From contig DDZZ01000030.1 in assembly GCA_002346535.1 (NCBI GenBank), positions 1 through 23,766 of the forward strand: a stretch of 23,766 nucleotides of DNA, given 5' to 3'. Under the pieces are notes generated by a model. That model worked only from the letters and a program-made list of their open reading frames with translations. It was not told the origin of the DNA and made no database searches. This stretch comes from Opitutales bacterium UBA2995. GTDB lineage: Bacteria; Verrucomicrobiota; Verrucomicrobiia; Opitutales; UBA2995. Made by a program: the position numbers and the translations under genes. Numbering within the stretch: position 1 is the stretch's first letter; every line of letters starts with the position of its first letter. Shown here in pieces: positions 16,796 to 23,766 of this stretch.

Positions 16796-18217
16796 CTACC
16801 AAGGCCACTGAGTTTGACTCAATCGAGATTCAAGTTGGGCAATCAAAGATTTAACTAGCGGCCTGTTCGCCCCCGCAAGATTCAATGTCTCGGCATCCTC
16901 CAAACGATGGTCGTATAATTCGGTAAAACCATCGTTGTGGACGATGAGTCTATGGGTATCCGTACGGATGGTTCGGCCAGCCCGCGGAAAGTAGCCGATC
17001 GCCGGGTGACCTGGTTGCTTGGGGTCATCTAAAATCGGAACCAAGGAGGATCCATGTAAACCTTCTGGTTGACCCAGTCCGGTCAGATCACAAAGAGTTG
17101 GAAAAATATCTAGGGTTTCGACCATTGCACGGGTGGATTGACCAGCATGCTTCATACCAGAATGGGCGATGATCATGGGAGAAATTAGAGCCTCTTCAAA
17201 CAATGCGTGCTTACCCCATATTGCGTGCTCTCCCAAGTGCCAGCCATGGTCCCCCCAAAGAACGACCACGGTATTGTCTTTTAAACCAAGGGCTTCGAGT
17301 TTCTCCAACAACTTTCCGATAAGAGCATCTGCATAACTTACGCAGGCTGCATAGTGTTTTCGAGTTTCGATAGCAAAATACTGATCCTCGTTCGGATCCT
17401 TACCCCAATTGTTGTATTTCATGTATTCGTTAGAGGAATGCCAGGTCGTACGGCGGTCCGGTTTTTGAGAATGAGCAACAATTGGCAATTCAACCGATTC
17501 ATAGTGCTTCATATATTTGGCAGGTGCACCAAACGGCAAGTGAGGTCGGATAATTCCCACAGCTAAAAAGAAAGGGTCTCCGTCGGCGGCCAGTTGCTCC
17601 ATTTGGCTTAGTCCTTCATCCACAATCACCCCATCTGGATATATCGAATCCAGACCTTCAACCGATTGGTGAACATCCATGTCGGAGGCGTCACCACGGA
17701 TCTCTCCGTGGGCCAATCCGTGCATGGCCCCGCGCGGATGCTGCCAGGCGCCCTCCGGATTAATGTGGCGGTCCCAGGAAAGCGGCATCTCAGGTATTGT
17801 AGAATCGTTCCAATCCGGCCCACCACGCCCGCCAGGATGATGACTCACCTTGCCTACAGATACTGTAGTATAGCCGTTATTGCGAAACCAAGCCGGCATA
17901 CTGGGTACAATCGAACCGGGATCACGTGCAATCGCTTTCGCCCGATCGAAGAGAGCATTATTACTACCCGGACCGTAACGACCCGTCAGTAATGTGTTGC
18001 GTGATGCCCCGCATGTCGGTGCTTGGACATAGTGACGAAAAAACGGGCGGCCTTCTGCAGCTAAGCTGTCAATGTTTGGCGAATGAATGTAATCCATGCC
18101 GAAACTATTCAGCTCGGGACGGAGGTCATCGACACAGATGAGTAGCACATTCTTTTGGGCCGAACTCCCAAAAGGTAAAAACAGTACCAAACAAAGCAGG
18201 CTTATAATGAATCGCAT
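16796..18217 (-). CDS. Exported sulfatase, iduronate-2-sulfatase-like
   Basis: The product is 473 residues with signal peptide MRFIISLLCLVLFLPFGSSA. Metal-binding residues appear in LLICVDDLRPEL (Asp30, Asp31). The active-site motif is TCGASRNTLLTGR: Cys69 is the residue converted to formylglycine, in the C-x-A-S-R form used by iduronate-2-sulfatase-like members instead of C-x-P-S-R. WGDHGWHLGEHAIWGKHALFEEA (Asp323, His324) is characteristic of the same subfamily. The enzyme should remove sulfate esters from uronic acids or related sugars of algal or animal-type glycans; the exact substrate is unknown. It lies 9 bp behind the 140-residue unknown and 1 bp before a dead GNAT gene, so it is in an operon. 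No maturation enzyme is visible in the window. Confidence 0.92.
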   Translation of the reverse strand: MRFIISLLCLVLFLPFGSSAQKNVLLICVDDLRPELNSFGMDYIHSPNIDSLAAEGRPFFRHYVQAPTCGASRNTLLTGRYGPGSNNALFDRAKAIARDPGSIVPSMPAWFRNNGYTTVSVGKVSHHPGGRGGPDWNDSTIPEMPLSWDRHINPEGAWQHPRGAMHGLAHGEIRGDASDMDVHQSVEGLDSIYPDGVIVDEGLSQMEQLAADGDPFFLAVGIIRPHLPFGAPAKYMKHYESVELPIVAHSQKPDRRTTWHSSNEYMKYNNWGKDPNEDQYFAIETRKHYAACVSYADALIGKLLEKLEALGLKDNTVVVLWGDHGWHLGEHAIWGKHALFEEALISPMIIAHSGMKHAGQSTRAMVETLDIFPTLCDLTGLGQPEGLHGSSLVPILDDPKQPGHPAIGYFPRAGRTIRTDTHRLIVHNDGFTELYDHRLEDAETLNLAGANRPLVKSLIAQLESRLSQTQWPW

Positions 18218-18226
18218 ACCCGGGTA

Positions 18227-18649
18227 TTAATCTATTGAAACAGGTAAAGTAAATTCCGGATGTTGATCCGGAGCTGTCAGAACGTTGAGGGCTTTTAATT
18301 TCAGATCAAAATTGGCAAAACCCTGAAGAGTTTTAACCTGTACTTTTGTATCACTTCGAGCCGAAAGTCTGAGGATGTTGGAGTGAGTATTAAAATCATA
18401 CGCTCCCACATTTTCCAATGTATAGTTAATGCTCGAATTATTCCGAAGAGTTACCTGAGCAACCGAAGAGGTTTGCCTCAAATAAACAGCATTCACGACT
18501 TCGATAGATGCTTCGACAATTGGCGCTACATGCTCCGCGAGGTCCGGATCCGAAGCCTTCTCATAAAAAACACGGGAGGCCTCAAACAGAGGTACGATAT
18601 CGTCAATATGTTCGGTAAATGCGCGAACAACTTCAAAGGAGCCAACCAT
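18227..18649 (-). CDS. Hypothetical protein between PPIase and sulfatase
   Basis: The product is 140 residues. The first 60 are predicted helical and acidic (FTEHIDDIVPLFEASRVFYE, then VEASIEVVNAVYLRQT). The last 75 alternate polar and hydrophobic residues like a beta sandwich (VTLRNNSSINYTLENVGAY, HSNILRLSARSDTKVQVKTL, KALNVLTAPDQHPEFTLPV). This second part looks like the accessory beta domain at the C-terminus of some exported carbohydrate-active proteins, but I cannot name a family. No signal peptide is visible, so it may be the truncated end of a longer gene. It is 12 bp from the PPIase gene and 9 bp from the sulfatase, so it is translated within the operon. Confidence 0.6.
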   Translation of the reverse strand: MVGSFEVVRAFTEHIDDIVPLFEASRVFYEKASDPDLAEHVAPIVEASIEVVNAVYLRQTSSVAQVTLRNNSSINYTLENVGAYDFNTHSNILRLSARSDTKVQVKTLQGFANFDLKLKALNVLTAPDQHPEFTLPVSID

Positions 18650-18661
18650 ACTTAAAGGGCC

Positions 18662-19546
18662 TCAACTTTTTGGCGCCTTGATCCGGTCGATCGTCAATGA
18701 AGTTATGGTCACCGGCTCTAGCGGTCTGTCCCTACTGTTCTTTTCCTTTTCCACGTCCTGAATGGCCAATGCAACATCCATACCTTCGAGAACTTTTCCA
18801 AAAACCGTGTGCTTCCCATTGAGCCAACTAGCACCATCCTTATTGGTAACGATAAAAAACTGGGATCCATTAGTGTTGGGTCCTGAATTGGCCATACAGA
18901 GCGTGCCGTAATCCACCGTTGCTAATAGGGTCGGCTGACCCGTTTTGGGATCCAACTCCTGCTCAAAGCTTGTGACGGTTAAACTCGATCCCAATATTTC
19001 CTGTAAATGTTCCACTGTCATACCGATCATTGGCTCAACCGAGTTCTGAGAGGTTATTTTTTTGTAGAGCTCTGCAATTGCCGTAATGGGAATCGCACCG
19101 CGATTTTCCCTGAGATACGGATCTAATAAACTACGGTAAACGGTTGTTGCGGTTTCCTCATCGGTTATTTCTCCCGTCAGAACCACCATCTTCCCTTTAT
19201 AACATTCATCCTTAAATTTATACCCGGGTCCTCCACTTCCCGTACCGCGAGGACAACCACCTTGAATCATAAAGTCTTTGATCACCCTATGAAAAGTCAG
19301 GCCATTGTAAAAGGGCTCGTTCTTCTCGATACCATCAAAGGTCTTCCAGGTTTTTGTCCCCTCGGCCAATCCGACAAAGTTACCGACCGTATTCGGAGCG
19401 ATATCTTCCCATAATTCTATAACCATGGTTCCGTGGTTGGTTTCCATGGTCGCGACCAATATCTTGGGTTGTTGAGAACAGCCGAGAAAGACTAGCAAAA
19501 ACAGAATTCCAATGGCCGATAGAGTGGTAAGTAAAGAAATCTTCAT
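18662..19546 (-). CDS. Cyclophilin-type peptidyl-prolyl isomerase, probable lipoprotein, with large insertion
   Basis: From ATG 19546 (MKISLLTTLSAIGIL) the product has 294 residues. The leader ends in VFLGCSQQP, a lipobox-like site with Cys23, suggesting a membrane-anchored periplasmic foldase. Cyclophilin motifs are clear: VIELWEDIAPNTVGNFVGLA, LTFHRVIKDFMIQGGCPRG, MANSGPNTNGSQFFIV and WLNGKHTVFGKVLEGMDV. Between KFKDECYK and YGTLCMANSG, where cyclophilins normally have some 15 residues, there are about 90 residues with a helical, charged look (residues ~117-210). A TTG further upstream (19585) is a poorer start. The gene heads the operon with the unknown protein and the sulfatase, so it may help fold exported enzymes. 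Confidence 0.88.
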   Translation of the reverse strand: MKISLLTTLSAIGILFLLVFLGCSQQPKILVATMETNHGTMVIELWEDIAPNTVGNFVGLAEGTKTWKTFDGIEKNEPFYNGLTFHRVIKDFMIQGGCPRGTGSGGPGYKFKDECYKGKMVVLTGEITDEETATTVYRSLLDPYLRENRGAIPITAIAELYKKITSQNSVEPMIGMTVEHLQEILGSSLTVTSFEQELDPKTGQPTLLATVDYGTLCMANSGPNTNGSQFFIVTNKDGASWLNGKHTVFGKVLEGMDVALAIQDVEKEKNSRDRPLEPVTITSLTIDRIKAPKS

Positions 19547-19605
19547 AAGCAGCGAAACCAAAAATTTTCTAAACCCTTTGAGCAATGTTTTTTTAAATCA
19601 CTTCC

Positions 19606-19827
19606 CTAAAGAGCGATCAACCGAACCTTGTTATCCGTGTACTCGATTTTAAAACGAGTGCCGTCGTTGAACAAAATATTGCCTCCACGGTTTGCGAACC
19701 GGCCTGAAACGGTCCCAGCATCAAAAGTGACTCCCTCATTTACATAGGCACCCCTATTCCAGTACCTGGATCGAAGGAAATTCATTCGACGATTATCGTC
19801 GCCTCTATTACGGCACTCAGGATCCAC
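19606..19827 (-). pseudogene. C-terminal tail of an exported passenger-like protein
   Basis: A minus frame ending at 19606 encodes WNRGAYVNEGVTFDAGTVSG, RFANRGGNILFND and GTRFKIEYTDNKVRLIAL. The closing pattern (G-T-x-F-x-I-x-Y-T-x-N-x-V-x-L) is the last strand of beta-helical passenger or autotransporter-like exported proteins in this group. The frame has only a GTG (19827) and no signal peptide or repeats upstream, so this is a leftover end. Its upstream part runs into a fragment of an unrelated gene on the other strand. Confidence 0.4.
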
Positions 19828-19980
19828 AAGAAGGAATCGGAGGAGATGAGGATGTATCTGAGGACGGCTACATCATAATAGCAGCAGAAAACTGCGATGA
19901 TGCCGTGGAAATCTATAAAAGGCTGCCCATCCTTCAAAGTTGGTGGAAAGCTTGAGATTAGCGAATGCATCGAAATGTAA
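19788..19980 (+). pseudogene. Frameshifted YCII/DGPF-like protein fragment
   Basis: On the plus strand 19788-19938 encodes IGGDEDVSEDGYIIIAAENC followed by DDAVEIYKRLPIL. The frame then switches at an AAA run (19936-19938), after which VGGKLEISECIEM leads to TAA at 19978-19980. The order [G-Y-x-I-I-x-A-x-x-x-x-E-A-V-E-I-x-x-x-x-P] then [G-G-x-x-E-(I/V)-x-E] and a terminal E-M is that of YCII-related (DGPF) domain proteins, small proteins of uncertain function often linked to ECF sigma factors. The N-terminal half is absent. Removing one A restores LQVGGKLEI. A strong terminator follows at 20004. Confidence 0.6.
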
Positions 19981-20003
19981 GACCCTTTTGTGAGCCATGC
20001 AGA

Positions 20004-20033
20004 AGTCGCTCTCTTCTCGGGAGCGACTTTTTT
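20004..20033 (+). terminator. Rho-independent terminator
   Basis: AGTCGCTC at 20004-20011 pairs perfectly with GAGCGACT at 20021-20028 across a 9-base loop and is followed by a run of six T. It lies 24 bp after the stop of the broken YCII-like gene, on the plus strand, and is the best terminator in the window. Confidence 0.85.
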
Positions 20034-20094
20034 ATTGGTAGCCTCTGAAAAAATCGCAAAGTGAATAGAGAACAGACACAATTCGTCAAAAATT

Positions 20095-20775
20095 ATGAAA
20101 AACTATACCATACTTTTCATAGCATTCCTCACTTTCGATATCCAGGCAGGCTGCCAACCCGTAAAGCAACAATACAACGGGGCAGTCGATCAAACCAAAC
20201 TCGAGCCCGTCGAAGTACCTCTCGAAAACGGTTTGGCCAAAGCATATTTCGCTAGCGGATGCTTTTGGTGTGTGGAAGCTGTTTATGAAAGCTTGCGAGG
20301 TGTAAAGGAATCTATGTCCGGTTACAGTGGAGGGCATACCCAAAACCCAACTTATGAATCCAGCAATACCGGCCGAACCGGTCACGCAGAAGCGGTGGAG
20401 ATAATATACGATCCGGAAGTGGTCAGCTTTGCCACTCTTATCGATGTCTATTTTGGCTCGCAAAATGTAACTCAAGTTAACGGGCAGGGTCCGGATAAAG
20501 GCTCCCAATACCGCTCGATCGTTTTTTATCAAAACGATGAACAAAAACAAATCATTGAGGAAAAGATTGCTGCACTGAACAAAGAATTAGGCGGTGAAAA
20601 AGTGGCTGCCGAAGTGTATCCCTTTCGTAAATTCTGGCTCGGCGAAGATTACCACCAGGACTACGAAAAAAAGAATCCACACACCCCCTACATCCGTTAC
20701 ATCTCAATCCCGCGCCTCAAACGATTCCAAGCTAAATTTCCTCACCTATTGAAAAAAGGCCATGGAGATAATTAG
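20095..20775 (+). CDS. msrA: Peptide-methionine (S)-S-oxide reductase MsrA, exported
   Basis: The product is 226 residues, longer than cytoplasmic MsrA because of an N-terminal export signal (MKNYTILFIAFLTFDIQAGC) ending in a possible but imperfect lipobox at Cys20. The catalytic motif is FASGCFWCVEAVYESLRG with nucleophile Cys56. GYSGGHTQNPTYE, NTGRTGHAEAVEIIYDP, VTQVNGQGPDKGSQYRS and FWLGEDYHQDY follow, all standard MsrA signatures. The enzyme reduces methionine-S-sulfoxide in proteins; the leader suggests repair of envelope proteins. A second cysteine (Cys59, in GCFWC) may take part in resolving the disulfide. No MsrB domain is fused. Confidence 0.95.
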   Translation: MKNYTILFIAFLTFDIQAGCQPVKQQYNGAVDQTKLEPVEVPLENGLAKAYFASGCFWCVEAVYESLRGVKESMSGYSGGHTQNPTYESSNTGRTGHAEAVEIIYDPEVVSFATLIDVYFGSQNVTQVNGQGPDKGSQYRSIVFYQNDEQKQIIEEKIAALNKELGGEKVAAEVYPFRKFWLGEDYHQDYEKKNPHTPYIRYISIPRLKRFQAKFPHLLKKGHGDN

Positions 20776-20856
20776 TGTATTGGGGTAAAAACCACCCATC
20801 GTCTATGCCTTCCTCTTCATCTTAATCTGAAAAGACACAGCTCAATCCGCACCGGG

Positions 20857-20880
20857 AGGGCACAGTCGCCCTATCTTTTT
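20857..20880 (+). terminator. Weak candidate terminator after msrA
   Basis: AGGGC and GCCCT form a 5-bp stem around a 6-base loop, followed by ATCTTTTT. It is 82 bp after the msrA stop. The stem is short, so this is tentative. Confidence 0.35.
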
Positions 20881-20979
20881 GCAAGTAAGAGTACGGTGGG
20901 AGTATCCTTGTAGCTCCGTGCCGAAGCTTTGGGTGAAGGCAGGCTCTGAAAAAATCAGCGGACGCTCGTTCTGTGTGCC

Positions 20980-21377
20980 TTAAGAGTTGTCACCTAGCTT
21001 CTTTTCCAACCTATCAAAGTAACTCTGCCAGCCGAAAGAGTGCTGATCGAAGCTTTCCTGTTTTTGGAATACTCTGTGGATCAGCTTAACAAGGCAACCG
21101 TCAGCAACATCCAGAAAGTCGACTGTGACATGGGTTTCTTCCCTGTCATTGTTCTATTCCCATGAGTAAACCAACTTCTCATTGGGAACGACCTCGCGAT
21201 AGTCGTCATCCATTATCCCGGTATATTCAGGAGTTTCGACATATAAACGGTAAAAACTGCCTTCCCGCACCTCCTTTTCATTGCGTGTAGCGGGTGAAAC
21301 CACAGTTTCTTCGTAGACCCAGATCTCAAAACGGCTTTGAGCCTATAGGCAAATTGCCTCTCAGTAGTGATGGTCAT
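20980..21377 (-). pseudogene. Dead AHSA1/SRPBCC-domain protein
   Basis: From ATG 21377 the frame begins MTITTERQFAYRLKAV. After a TTTT run (21331-21328) the homology continues in another frame: FEIWVYEETVVSPATRNEKE, GSFYRLYVETPEYTG, DYREVVPNEKLVYSWE, an in-frame TAG at 21156-21154, then NNDREETHVTVDFLDVADG, LVKLIHRVFQ and SFDQHSFGWQSYFDRLEKKL. This is the complete order of the activator-of-Hsp90-ATPase-like (AHSA1) fold, including G-x-Y-R-E-(I/V)-V-P-x-E-K-L-V-x-(T/S)-W-E and the ending G-W-x-x-x-x-x-x-L. Adding one T and changing TAG to TGG would restore it. An in-frame stretch upstream (from 21440) resembles a lipoprotein leader ending ILSSSC. The gene is divergent from the TetR regulator. 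Confidence 0.75.
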
Positions 21378-21485
21378 TTTATTGTCTTCTTTTAAACTTG
21401 ATTCCGAGCAAGACGAGGAAAGAATAAATGTAAATATCATTTCTAAAGGCATCCCCAATGGCCTAAAAATCCTGATCTTTAATAC

Positions 21486-21502
21486 ATACCTACCGTAGGC
21501 AT
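21486..21502. promoter_or_regulatory. Candidate TetR operator
   Basis: ATACCTA-CCG-TAGGCAT is an inverted repeat (one mismatch in seven pairs) located 14 bp before the TetR start codon, in the space between the regulator and the dead AHSA1 gene. Position and size fit autoregulation by a TetR dimer. There is no experimental support. Confidence 0.5.
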
Positions 21503-21515
21503 GCATTTTTAAAGA

Positions 21516-22109
21516 ATGAGCAAAAAGAATTTGAAAATTGAACAAGGAAAGGCCACTAGGAACCGACTTCTCACCTCGGCGAAACGAATATTTTCAGAGC
21601 AAGGATATTCGGCCCTTACACTTGACAGCCTCATTCACGAGCTATGTCTAACTAAGGGCGCATTCTATCATCATTTTCCCTCAAAACTGGCTCTGTTTGA
21701 GGAAGTTTACATCCAGGCCCAGGACGTAGTAGCATGTAAAATCAAGTCAGCCTCAAAACAAGAAACCGGCCCTTGGAATCAATTGCTCGCAGGTTGTGAC
21801 GCTTATTTGGAGGCCTGCTCCGACCCGGGTCTACAACGCATTCTTCGGATCGATGGTCCATCGGTTCTTGGTTGGGAACGCTGGTCAGAAATCGATGCCC
21901 AATATAGATCCGAACTGGAAACCTTTTTGGAATGGATGAGGCGTGATGGCTTCATAAACATAGCTTCAACGAAGGCTCTGGTACATCAACTATCCGGTGC
22001 TATGAACGAAGCAACCTTTTGGATCGCGCAAGCGGAAGACCAGAGCTCCGCGCTTATTAAAAGCAAGATGGTACTACGACAACTGTTAGATACCATACGT
22101 GCCCAATAA
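21516..22109 (+). CDS. TetR/AcrR-family transcriptional regulator
   Basis: The product is 197 residues, typical for the family. The N-terminal DNA-binding domain reads RNRLLTSAKRIFSEQGYSAL, TLDSLIHELCLTKGAFYHHF and PSKLALFEEVY, which is the classic TetR_N pattern with the recognition helix at about 45-52. The C-terminal domain (DPGLQRILRIDGPSVLGWER, then LVHQLSGAMNEATFWIAQ) resembles the ligand pocket of TetR regulators that sense small lipophilic compounds. It is divergent from the broken AHSA1 gene and convergent with the second sulfatase (10 bp apart). The likely original target is the AHSA1 gene and itself, judged by arrangement only. Confidence 0.92.
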   Translation: MSKKNLKIEQGKATRNRLLTSAKRIFSEQGYSALTLDSLIHELCLTKGAFYHHFPSKLALFEEVYIQAQDVVACKIKSASKQETGPWNQLLAGCDAYLEACSDPGLQRILRIDGPSVLGWERWSEIDAQYRSELETFLEWMRRDGFINIASTKALVHQLSGAMNEATFWIAQAEDQSSALIKSKMVLRQLLDTIRAQ

Positions 22110-22119
22110 TTGAATACAG

Positions 22120-23658
22120 CTATTTGATGATAAGGTGTTGCTGCGACCTGGGCAAGCGATCGTAGCGAAGCTCGCCGCCAATCACCCGCATGAGAATTTG
22201 AGTTTCTCCGGGGCCTGGTTCTTTGAACTGGTACTCCGATTCCGGTGGTTCAAAATCGGGTAATTCAGAGTTGGCCGTATCAAATAAAGCGCTCAATCGC
22301 TTCACAACCTCTGGGTGTTTCTGGGATAAGTCGTTTTGTTCTCCAGGATCCTTTTCCAGATCGAAGAGTAAACCGGCCTTCGGTTTCACCCCGCCAATAA
22401 TACCGGGATACTGATCGGATGTAGGCTGTTCAAAGGGCGCAATGATGGTCACCCCATCCGGTCGTCTTCGGTCGACCCGTGATTGGGCTTCCTTAAGTGG
22501 CAGATTAATCATGTTGACCGACCCGGGATTTACTACATGCAGTTTCCACTTTTCCGATCGAATCATCGCCAAAGAACTCCCTCTCATCCCAAAAATTGCC
22601 TCGTGTGGCGTTGGAGTGGCGGAATCCTTAAACATCGACATGATATCTGAACCGTCGATTTTCCGATCTGCCGGTATTAAAGCACCTACTAAACCACAAA
22701 TAGTAGGTAAGATGTCGATGGTAGCGGCGGGATTGTGGTTAACCACTCTGGCCGGAATCGTTCCCGGCATGCGCGCAATCATCGGCACTCGCAATCCTCC
22801 CTCCCAGGTGCGACCTTTCATACCGCGGTGCGGGCCGGATGAGCCCCCGTAAAAGGGCCCGTTATCGGAGGTAAAAATCACGAGAGTTTTCTCATCCAAA
22901 CTCAACTCTTTCAAACCATCGAGTAACTTACCGACGGAATAATCCAGCTCACGAATTGTGTCAGCGTATAAATCATCTGGTGTGTCGGGCGTGTAGAAAT
23001 TATCTGAAACCGCCAACGGTTTATGAGGCATAGGCTGCGGTAAATATACAAAGAATGGTTTGTCTTGATGCCGCTCCGCGAACTTCAGAGTCATGTCTGT
23101 ATACAGCTGGGTAAGCTTTCCTTGATCTACAGGGTACTGAACTACTGTCTCATTGTGTACCAATTGCACAGGAAACATATCATTCGAGTACAAGATGCCG
23201 TAATACTCATCAAATCCCTGGGTGCGAGGCAACCATTGTTCACGGTGCCCCAAGTGCCACTTACCATAAGCCGCGGTCGCATAGCCATACTCTTTCAGAA
23301 TCTCGGCAATCGTAATCTCCGATTGCGGTAAACCGATGTTGTTGAAGCCGGCATCCGGCGCCGGATTACGGACAACACCGTGCCGGAATGGATACCTCCC
23401 AGTTAAAATAGTCCCGCGCGAAGGCGCACAATAAGGAGTTGGCACGTAGAAACTTGTCAGCATTGCTCCCTCCCGAGCCATCTGGTCAAGGCGAGGAGTC
23501 TCAAAAGGACTGTCCTCATAAAAAGCACCAACGTCACCGTAGCCGAGGTCATCAGCAAAGATTAAAATCACGTTGGGTTTTTCGGACGATGCACACAGAC
23601 CAATGAGTCCGGTAACCATCGAAACTATCACGTAAATCCTAAGAGTTCGGTAAGTCAT
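22120..23658 (-). CDS. Exported arylsulfatase (C-x-P-S-R type)
   Basis: From ATG 23658 (MTYRTLRIYVIVSMV) the product has 512 residues with a signal peptide ending near LCASSEKP. Metal-binding aspartates lie in VILIFADDLGYGDVGAFY. The formylglycine motif is YCAPSRGTILTGRYPFRHG, with Cys77 the residue to be modified. Also conserved are YGKWHLGH, FTSDNGPFYGGSSGPHRGMK and WEGGLRVPMIARMPG, all typical of family S1 arylsulfatases. The C-terminus contains LLFDLEKDPGEQNDLSQKHP, a common S1 ending. It would desulfate polysaccharide or oligosaccharide in the periplasm or outside. An in-frame ATG upstream (23697) adds a charged, leader-incompatible stretch. It uses a canonical motif, unlike the C-G-A-S-R sulfatase at 16796. 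Confidence 0.93.
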   Translation of the reverse strand: MTYRTLRIYVIVSMVTGLIGLCASSEKPNVILIFADDLGYGDVGAFYEDSPFETPRLDQMAREGAMLTSFYVPTPYCAPSRGTILTGRYPFRHGVVRNPAPDAGFNNIGLPQSEITIAEILKEYGYATAAYGKWHLGHREQWLPRTQGFDEYYGILYSNDMFPVQLVHNETVVQYPVDQGKLTQLYTDMTLKFAERHQDKPFFVYLPQPMPHKPLAVSDNFYTPDTPDDLYADTIRELDYSVGKLLDGLKELSLDEKTLVIFTSDNGPFYGGSSGPHRGMKGRTWEGGLRVPMIARMPGTIPARVVNHNPAATIDILPTICGLVGALIPADRKIDGSDIMSMFKDSATPTPHEAIFGMRGSSLAMIRSEKWKLHVVNPGSVNMINLPLKEAQSRVDRRRPDGVTIIAPFEQPTSDQYPGIIGGVKPKAGLLFDLEKDPGEQNDLSQKHPEVVKRLSALFDTANSELPDFEPPESEYQFKEPGPGETQILMRVIGGELRYDRLPRSQQHLIIK

Positions 23659-23766
23659 ATTAGCAATCATCAAAAAAGGCCTGAGATATATCCACATTAA
23701 TCCTATTGAGAAAACATACCGCTCCTAATTATCAACAAGCATGCTCAGCCAAAAACCTCTTTCGTG

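Noticed and set aside
20086..20550. 154-residue minus-strand ORF opposite msrA
   Set aside because: Antisense shadow of a gene with all MsrA motifs.
1..23766. CRISPR array, prophage, toxin-antitoxin or defence system
   Set aside because: No regularly spaced short repeats other than the LRR coding repeats, and no phage, nuclease, toxin or Cas motifs in any convincing frame.

Overview
The window looks like a chromosomal stretch from a marine, polysaccharide-degrading bacterium, most likely Verrucomicrobiota (Opitutae-like). This rests on gene content and protein style, not on a marker gene: two secreted sulfatases of different subfamilies, a CE15-type glucuronoyl esterase, a secreted Gfo/Idh/MocA oxidoreductase, a very large secreted beta-propeller protein with a calcium-binding tail, BspA-type leucine-rich repeats, and a remnant of the 'DNW' C-terminal domain that I associate with verrucomicrobial exported proteins. 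I see no rRNA, tRNA, CRISPR array or known riboswitch. Shine-Dalgarno signals are weak almost everywhere.

Layout. 1-4500 is accessory and partly decayed: a BspA-like LRR protein cut by the left edge, a dead exported-protein tail, a methyltransferase with an N-terminal zinc ribbon, a zinc-ribbon membrane protein, a SnoaL-like protein, a GNAT acetyltransferase and a broken Sel1-repeat gene. 4598-8355 is housekeeping: recQ, a small divergent conserved protein, and a YheT-type alpha/beta hydrolase. 8583-8771 is a truncated IS3-type insertion sequence end. 8861-16057 is a minus-strand cluster: Gfo/Idh/MocA oxidoreductase, giant beta-propeller protein, CE15 esterase, then a small membrane protein. 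16373-19546 is a tight minus-strand operon: cyclophilin-type lipoprotein, a 140-residue unknown, an iduronate-2-sulfatase-like sulfatase, and a dead GNAT gene one base behind it. 19606-19980 holds two decayed tails facing each other. 20095-23658 has exported MsrA, a dead AHSA1/SRPBCC gene, a TetR regulator with a candidate operator, and a second sulfatase.

How the genes may work together (inference): the CE15 esterase would cleave ester bonds to uronic acids, the sulfatases would remove sulfate esters from algal or matrix glycans, and the oxidoreductase would act on a released sugar. The propeller protein could be a surface or periplasmic scaffold or binding protein. No polysaccharide lyase, glycoside hydrolase, SusC/D pair or sulfatase-maturing enzyme is visible here.

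The strongest pattern beyond normal annotation is the number of broken accessory genes: Sel1, GNAT, YCII-like, AHSA1, DNW-domain tail, passenger-like tail and IS3 OrfA. Three of them carry single-base indels inside short homopolymers, and two (GNAT and AHSA1) also have in-frame stops. I find no convincing wholly new biological system. The most worthwhile leads are the PPIase/unknown/sulfatase operon, the propeller-CE15-oxidoreductase cluster, and the TetR gene divergent from a dead AHSA1 gene.
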